This document shows positions 57,893-64,000 of a DNA stretch of 64,000 bases, piece by piece. Numbering within the stretch: position 1 is the stretch's first letter; every line of letters begins with the position of its first letter. A model generated the notes under the pieces. It was not told the origin of the DNA. It saw only the letters and a list, made by a program, of their open reading frames with translations, and made no database searches. Location: contig JACCLO010000013.1 of the NCBI GenBank assembly GCA_029448655.1, positions 310,001 through 374,000 of the forward strand. The letters are read 5' to 3'. The position numbers were made by a program, and so were the translations under genes. The DNA comes from Wolfiporia cocos. Its lineage: Eukaryota; Basidiomycota; Agaricomycetes; Polyporales; Phaeolaceae.

Positions 57893-60421
57893 GCCTGCGG
57901 AAGTCTGAAGATGAGTGGTGACTTTGGCGTCGTGAGCATCTTGCGTATCGTGTAAAACTCAATTGCGTGTATTACTCTGAAGAATTCCAATGTATCTTTC
58001 CGGCTGTCATCTGCTGCGCGAGCTACTACCTTCGTAGAATACGATGATACGCCCGTCGATTTCGAATTGAGGGCTGAGTGTTCCTAGACTTAGCTAGGGG
58101 GGACATTCGTGCTTTGTGACCCAATGCGTAGATGCAGTCATTGATGTTTCTGTGCCACAAATATGGTGGGGGGTACATGGAGCATGACTTATAGAGTGTC
58201 AATAGACTTGCATAGAATATCCTGCATGCTTCGAGGATTCGGTTACTTGGGAAAATTAGAAAGGTGTGCAGCATACATCATCGATTTGTCCCTCAAAACC
58301 GGCCCACGGCTGGACCCTTACAACCACCAATGACTGGACAAACAAATCAGTCTATTGCTGGACCATCATACTATGTTCCTGCTGCAGGTCCTTGGGACAC
58401 GTCACAAATACGCAGCTGGCATCCTGAGCTGGGGCAGCCTTTGCAGCACAATCAACCAGTACCTGGACCGTCCCACATGCCCGATTCACATGCTGCATAT
58501 CATTGGCCCCCTGCAGTTGGTACGCATCTAGTACGCCATGGAGAATTGCCAACGCCAAATCGTCAACGCCCCCAACTCCAAAGCCTTGCCGATTACTGGA
58601 TGAAATATATATCTCGGTAAAATGAAGCTTTCGCTATGCTATCATTAGATACTGTCTTGCTATGACCTCTGGTTCACATCGTGAGTACAGAGCGTCAGTT
58701 CAGAGACCGAGACTTCCTCTATCTCTGCTGACGGAGCTTGATGCTCATCGAATGGCGCTAGCCTCGAAATCATGGCAGACTGATAAAATCATTTTGGCTG
58801 TATATGCGTGATATTCCTCAGACCAGGGTATCTGATAGTCCTGCAAGGTATGGTGCCGAAATGAACTGGGATTGCAAGCAGAGTAGCCCTGTTTGTCAGT
58901 CAGGATGAGTTCAATAACATTTTCCATCTCAATCGCGAGGCGCTGCGGTCGAGGTCTGGTTTTTAATCATGACGTCTTCAGCTAGGTCAAACAGCGTACC
59001 TCAACCAGTTCTATGAAGCGGGCCCACAATGCTCACGATTGTCTTCTTACCTTTGCCGGCTGACGCTGCCCGAGTAGTAAGCAGAAGTCCCGTTTGCAGC
59101 ATGTTTGAGCCTGATCGATCGAGTCGTGGGTGTCCCTGGTGCCGCAAGATACGGGGTTTGGAAAGACCTTACAAGCGGCCGATTCACGCTAGAATCATGA
59201 TCAGGTCTGATATCTAGATCTCATGCTCACAGCTAATGAATGTAACGCACCTGACTCGGCGCGATACACTTTAAATTTCATCCATATCCGGATCCTCGTT
59301 ACGAAGGAACTGTTGAGGCGATGGCATGACCAACTGTTGCTTCCAGATCGGCTCAGAAATCAGCCGGCATATACCGCCGATGGACTCCGAACATTTAGGA
59401 CAACTCCCCGAAGTCCCACCCTAGCTATGCAGCGCGTGTACAGAATTCGTACGAGGCCTGGGGTCCACTGAAGGCCAATTCGTGCACGAGATATGACGGC
59501 TGCAGAATTAGACCAGCTCACCATAGTATCAATGCATGACTGTTCCCGCAAAGGCGACGCAAATTCGATGCATAGTAGCCAGGTCAGTGACTCTGAGCAG
59601 CGTAACGATGTATAAACCCAACCTTATCATCAACGGACAAATAACGGAATCTAGTTGAACTAGCGGCACGCTTATAGATTGCTCATAACCTATTGTGCAG
59701 TTTAAATTCGACTGAAGCTGCTCGTATCATGATATTGAAGTGAACCGTACCTATGTCCTGGAGGTCCAATCGTCTTTACGTCTTCAAAATGAGGCACAAA
59801 TCATGGACAGTACACGTCACGGGTATAGTCAGTGCTTCGATATCCTCTCACAGGAACCCCGTGTCAGGAGCCAGTGATATAGTCAAACGCAAACGTAGAC
59901 AGTCACGCATAGAAGAAGACATTAAAGACATTCTGGTCGAACAAATGCATCAGTGTCAGTCGAACTCCTGTCTAAAGATCCTCGACACTCACATTACAAG
60001 TATTCGACAGATCCGTACCCGTACGACTCACCAAATATTAAGAGGGGTACAAGATATATGTATAATACGTATCTACCGACACCAACTAGTGAGATGTATG
60101 GTACAGATTGTAAGAATTGTGCACTGACTAGCGGAGCACAGGACAGAAACATCATTACCGTTAAAGGGAGGAAGGAGGAAGGAAAACCAGTATCCGTGTA
60201 TATGGAGAAATCGGGCCGAAGAGCGTATGGACCGTGGTGAAAGAGGCATGAATCAAGGAAGTAGAGTGGATATACACGCTCAGTCAGAGGACTATAAGTA
60301 GACGAGCAAGATATCTGCGGAGGTACAGTAGGATGTGTCGTGACGAACACCGTCCCTGGCGCATATCACGCCCGTAGCCAACATATATCATCAGCGACAA
60401 GGGTAGGTGCAGCCGCCAGGC
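57893..60421. other. 2.5 kb without a recognised gene
   Basis: An ORF at 58264-58620 (plus) is Pro/Gly/His-rich (PVPGPSHMPDSHAAYHWPP) and could be a leftover of a transposon-encoded protein. Others (59753-60240 plus, 59994-60350 minus) overlap each other and show no domain. The region is stop-rich and I could not link any exons. Confidence 0.4.
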
Positions 60422-62082
60422 TCACCGCTTGCGCTTGCCATGCGCGCCGTCGCCGGCGTTCCCGCTTGTGTCACTCGTGCCCTCACCGCTGCCTTCACCG
60501 TCGCCCTCCGAGAAGTCGCCGTCAGCAGGGATAACCCCCCGTGCAGAGCTGGGTGCAGCGACCGGGACCGGGGACACGGAGTTGTCACGCGCCAGCCCCC
60601 TCGTCTGGTCGCCATCCCAATCGCGCGGGGTCATCAGAGGCGAGCCCTCGGGCAGCGGCGGAAGCGCGAGGTCCTCCATCTCCTCGTCCATTTCCGCATT
60701 GTCATCTATCAGCGGAAACGTGCTGATCCCCGCGAGCACACCGTTTGATGAGGCCCTTCGTCCGCGGCGACCGCCGCCCGCATCTGGCTCCACCTCGGTT
60801 TCAGCGCCTGCATCGCGGTCGCGCTCCCTGCTGCCGATATCGTTGTCGCCGCCCGAGGCGACAGCCACGACGGACGCGATAGCGGCGGAGACATCTGCGA
60901 CTGAGTCCGTGTCTGCCTCGCCATCGAACTCAACCTCAACGTCCTCTTCGAGGTTCGCAAACGTGCGGCAGAGCGGGCAAGAGAATGCAGGGTGGTGGAC
61001 CTCGAGCAATGGCCGGATGCACTTATAGTGGAACGCATGCGAGCATGGCGCGATGAACAAGGCCTGGTGGATCGTCACGGCAAACAGGCCTGCACACAGT
61101 GTGAGTGCCCGGCGAGCGCATATATGGAGCTGACGTACATATACAGCAGTCCGGAAGCGCTGACTTTGGCGCGGTCTTCTTTTCGTGTGGTATGGCAATC
61201 GCTTTGAGCTGTTTCAAAGCATTTGCACTGAAGGACAGTCAGGGCACGCATATACCCAGTAGAATACTCTCACTTGAAAGGATTCGAGTGGGACTGCCAC
61301 TCACGGCCCATCTCGATCTTGATCTTGACACACTTGTAGATGTCCTCGTTTCCACCCTGGTAGTCCACTCCGAGCTGCAGCAAATCTCCATCTCTGAGCT
61401 CGCTTGGGCGCGACTCTGTGCCCGCTGCGGAGAGCCTGACGTGATTGAGGAAAGTACCACTGCTGCTCTTGGTGTCCTTGATGAAGAATCGGCCGCCGCC
61501 CTCGACCCAGATTTCTGCGTGCGCACGAGAGACGACCTTGCTCTTGAAGGCGAGCTTGTTGGATCCGAGCGCGTTCGCTGCTGCGAGCCCGAGGCCGGAG
61601 CGGTCAGTGAAGCGACCTATGCGGAGCGGAGGGTCGCCCTCGCGGACGTCGCGGCAGATCGGGTCGAAGCGCAGCGAGAGGCGAGAGGCGAGGTGGGGCA
61701 CGAGGCGGATGCGAAATGCTTGCTGTGATGTGGGCACGCCGGGAGCGGGTGCTGCGGCTCGGGCCACGGCCGCGTTGGGCACCTGCGCCGTGGCGGTGGT
61801 CGCAAGCGTGCCTGCGGAGCGTCTGCGGCGGAGCATCTGGGAGAAAACCGGGGAGGAGTTGGACTGCGATACTGAGGCTTGGATCGGTGCTGCTGCCGCT
61901 GCTCGTCGGCGATGGCCAGGGTCGGAAGGGGGGATCGCAAGCGGCGGTGAGCTCGGGGCCGACTCGTGGAAAGGTGGAGAAGGGTGTGATTGGGACGAGC
62001 CGCGGGGCCTAGCGCGAAGAAAGCTGCCGAGAATGGATTGTCTTGTAGATGGCGATTCGTTGCCGATGGTCAGTGGGTCCAT
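60422..62082 (-). CDS. FHA-RING E3 ubiquitin ligase, Dma1/Chfr-like
   Basis: Three exons (62082-61274, 61227-61139, 61089-60422) give 521 residues. A Ser/Ala/Pro-rich N-terminus precedes an FHA domain at about 150-245: LRIGRFTDRS, VVSRAHAEIW and KDTKSSSGTFLNHVRLS carry the Arg, Ser-x-x-His and Thr/Asn residues that bind phospho-threonine. NALKQLKAI links to a RING-H2 domain with DCCICL (the second Cys codon is split by the last intron), then CSHAFHYKCIRPLL and CPLCRTFANLEED. The tail of about 170 residues is acidic and Ser/Gly-rich, ending KRKR. In fission yeast Dma1 docks on phosphorylated Sid4 through FHA and ubiquitinates it, restraining the septation network when the spindle is not ready. 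The orthologous role here is inferred. It is divergent to the Spg1-like gene. Confidence 0.85.
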
Positions 62083-62808
62083 CGATGGTCAAGGCGGTGT
62101 CGACGTCGTGGTTGTCGTCGACGAACGACTTGCTCCTCTTCGGCGCTCGTCAGCCCTCCGCTGTCTCCGCTGCCGCACGGCGGCAATCTTAAATTGGCGA
62201 ACTCACCCTCAACACCGTCCCAGGGCTCTCCGGCTAGATGCTGCACGAACTGTAGGCGTACTCCTCGTTGTTGGAGTAGGGGAGATCAAAGCATGGTGTT
62301 CGGCTGTGCGAACAATAACATGGATCTAGAGAATGCTGTCAGCCACAATTATTATTATTAAAGGCTGCCTCGTTTCTAGATTACTTAGAAATCCTAGGCA
62401 CCTGTGAATATCGATGGCTTAGCTTACCTAGAAAGATAGATTAGAGTACGTAAATGAATCGGAATACAGACTACAATGGCGTTAGCGATAACAGTGACGA
62501 TCTCACCCTCTTCCCCTTGCCTCCGGGCTGCACCTCCCCGACATTCTATCCGGTCTGCCTGGCTCTCGTCTATCCCGTACGGTAGTAGCTCGCCTTGACC
62601 ACGGCCAAAGCAGCTCACCTTACTGATCTGTCGCTGCAGCGTTAGCCAGGTTCATCTGAGGACGCGTCTTTCCTTCAAGTTCCTCCCAGTTTCTGCCTTT
62701 CCAGATCCAAGCCGTCATCGACCGTGCACACCGCCTCCTTGAGTGCCGCTAAGGGGGCCTCCTCGCTTTCCACCTGTCCCAGGCTGTTACGAGATTGCAC
62801 GAGAGAGC
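62083..62808. promoter_or_regulatory. Shared divergent promoter interval of Dma1-like and Spg1-like genes
   Basis: 726 bases separate the two start codons. The stretch has no gene of its own. ORFs that enter it (61990-62361 plus, 62675-63028 minus) are shadows. No strong TATA element is seen near either start; an AT-rich segment at 62330-62460 sits about midway. A bidirectional promoter is inferred from the layout only. Confidence 0.45.
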
Positions 62809-63767
62809 ATGTCTGCATCGGCCTCGACGTCATCCGCGAATGCGGGGCCAAGCACACAAGGCTCGCGGCCGTCGTTGGGCAACGGGAACGAGCAGAATAG
62901 GTGATGATGTCTCGCGAGAACGTGTCTTTCAATAACTGCTGCGCTAATGCTGTGTGTCCTTGCAGTGTTGTGATCAAGGTCGGAATGTTGGGGGACTCAC
63001 AGATAGGCAAGACCAGTTTGATGGTCAAGTATGTGGAAGGACATTTCGATGAGGACTATATACAGACCCTAGGTGAGCAATGCCGCTTCCCGCTTCCCTG
63101 CTCACTTGTCCTCAATGCCATGATAGGCGTCAATTTCATGGAGAAGACGATCACTGTACGGCGGACCTCGATAACGTTCTCTCTCTGGGATCTTGGCGGA
63201 CAACGGGAATTCGTGAACATGCTTCCCCTTGTCTGTAATGACGCCGTGGCAATCCTATTCATGTTCGACCTCTCGCGGAAATCAACGTTGAACTCGGTGA
63301 AGGAGTGGTACCGACAAGCACGCGGTTTTAACAAGGTATGCTCGCAGTTCAGCTCTCTTTCAGAAAAGAGTTTTTCGTGGTTTACTACGAATATACCCGC
63401 CGTCATTGTGTCTCCGTCAGCATCAATGACATACAAATGTTCATGCCTTGTCTCACAGACCGCGATACCCTTCCTCATCGGTACCAAATTCGACACCTTT
63501 TCTACCTTCCCGCGAGACGAGCAAGAGGAGATCACCAAACAGGTCAGTCCCCAAACACCGCGCAGACTCCCCAATCTAAAGCCCACACACCAGGCGAAAC
63601 GCTTCGCCAAGGCGATGCACGCCTCGCTCATCTTCTGCTCGACGTCCGCGTCCATCAACGTGCAGAAAATCTTCAAGATCGTCCTCGCCAAAGCGTTCGA
63701 TCTCAAATGCGTCATCCCCGAGATCGACGGCGTCGGGGAGCCGATCCTGATGTACGTCGACGTGTAG
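62809..63767 (+). CDS. Spg1/Tem1-type small GTPase of the septation/mitotic exit network
   Basis: Five exons (62809-62900, 62966-63072, 63127-63335, 63459-63543, 63595-63767) give 221 residues. A Ser-rich leader of 31 residues precedes the P-loop GDSQIGKT (40-47). Then come FDEDYIQTLGVNFMEKT (switch I), WDLGGQREF (switch II, with Gly-Gly-Gln), ILFMFDLSRKSTLN, GTKFD in place of NKxD, and CSTSASINVQKIF. This set is specific to Spg1 and Tem1, which recruit and activate the Sid1/Cdc7-type kinases at the spindle pole to trigger septation. No C-terminal CAAX is present, as expected for the family, which attaches through a Bfa1/Byr4 scaffold. The first codon (ATG 62809) is followed by an open frame to the first donor; the third intron (63336-63458) is long. 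Confidence 0.9.
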
Positions 63768-64000
63768 CCCGCACGCGACGCGCGCCCCTCCGCGAGCCGG
63801 GCGCGAGCGCTCCGGTCGTCTGCGAGGGTGGAGGTGTAGAGGCCGGGACGATCTGAGGTGTGGTCCACCGCTCCCATCACGCTCCTCCCCGCCAGTCGCT
63901 GAAATAAAATGGTCCCGTCCTGTGTACGGCGTACTGTTGCTCCTTCACGGACTTGCTATATCATTATAGGCCTTCTCCGCTCCTTGTAGTGACGCTGCGA
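63768..64000. other. 3' flank of the Spg1-like gene
   Basis: AATAAAA at 63902 is a good candidate polyadenylation signal about 135 bases after the stop. No further gene is visible before the window ends. Confidence 0.5.

Noticed and set aside
57532..57990. Minus-strand ORF over the catalase 3' end
   Set aside because: Shadow of catalase codons; no motif.
60429..61028. Plus-strand ORF opposite the Dma1-like gene
   Set aside because: Pro/Ser-rich complement of an acidic Ser-rich tail; the RING motifs fix the minus strand.
63056..63880. 274-codon minus-strand ORF opposite the Spg1-like gene
   Set aside because: It crosses all introns of a strongly conserved GTPase gene and has no domain of its own.

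Overview
This is nuclear DNA of a filamentous basidiomycete, most likely an Agaricomycete. The genes are split by many short introns of about 45-75 bases with GT..AG borders. The recognisable proteins are fungal: an Mtr4 helicase, ribosomal protein uL14, a clade-3 catalase, a GH18 chitinase, and the septation GTPase Spg1/Tem1. The mobile elements and decayed families (Plavaka-type transposase, DUF6698 protein, HGDLK-type kinases, NACHT NLR-like proteins) are those that crowd Agaricomycete genomes. I cannot name the species from the sequence alone.

Layout. 1-9.5 kb is an accessory region holding a partial RGG-rich reading frame, a NACHT NLR-like gene with a C-terminal protein kinase domain (1561-4615, minus), and decayed relatives of it (7.2-8.1 kb and 8.6-9.3 kb) with a solo LTR between. 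10.5-19.4 kb holds a HAD dehalogenase, a C2H2/AT-hook regulator and an RBM18-like RNA-binding protein, separated by gene-poor DNA. 19.6-38 kb is a transposon graveyard: a DUF6698 gene, two dispersed-repeat arrays, a 345-bp foldback palindrome, an unknown gene split by a solo LTR, a Plavaka transposase with several stops and a nested solo LTR, a tRNA-Asp-like sequence, and a Crypton-like tyrosine recombinase split by another LTR-like insertion. 38.8-40.2 kb contains gene relics (EST1/SMG7-like and an adenylate-forming enzyme). From 41.5 kb onward ordinary genes dominate: a caspase-like peptidase, RPL23, a chitinase, MTR4, a catalase, a Dma1-like FHA-RING ubiquitin ligase and an Spg1/Tem1 GTPase.

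How the genes relate. The last two genes are divergently transcribed from one interval of about 0.7 kb. In fission yeast Dma1 restrains the septation initiation network and Spg1 is the GTPase that drives it, so a regulator and its pathway switch share an intergenic region here. The LTR insertions can be dated relative to their hosts, because each is bounded by a perfect 5-bp target duplication and two of them cut open reading frames that rejoin in frame across the target site. No previously undescribed system is certain; the best candidates are the NACHT-kinase gene with its decayed relatives, the Dma1/Spg1 head-to-head pair, and the unexplained repeat arrays.
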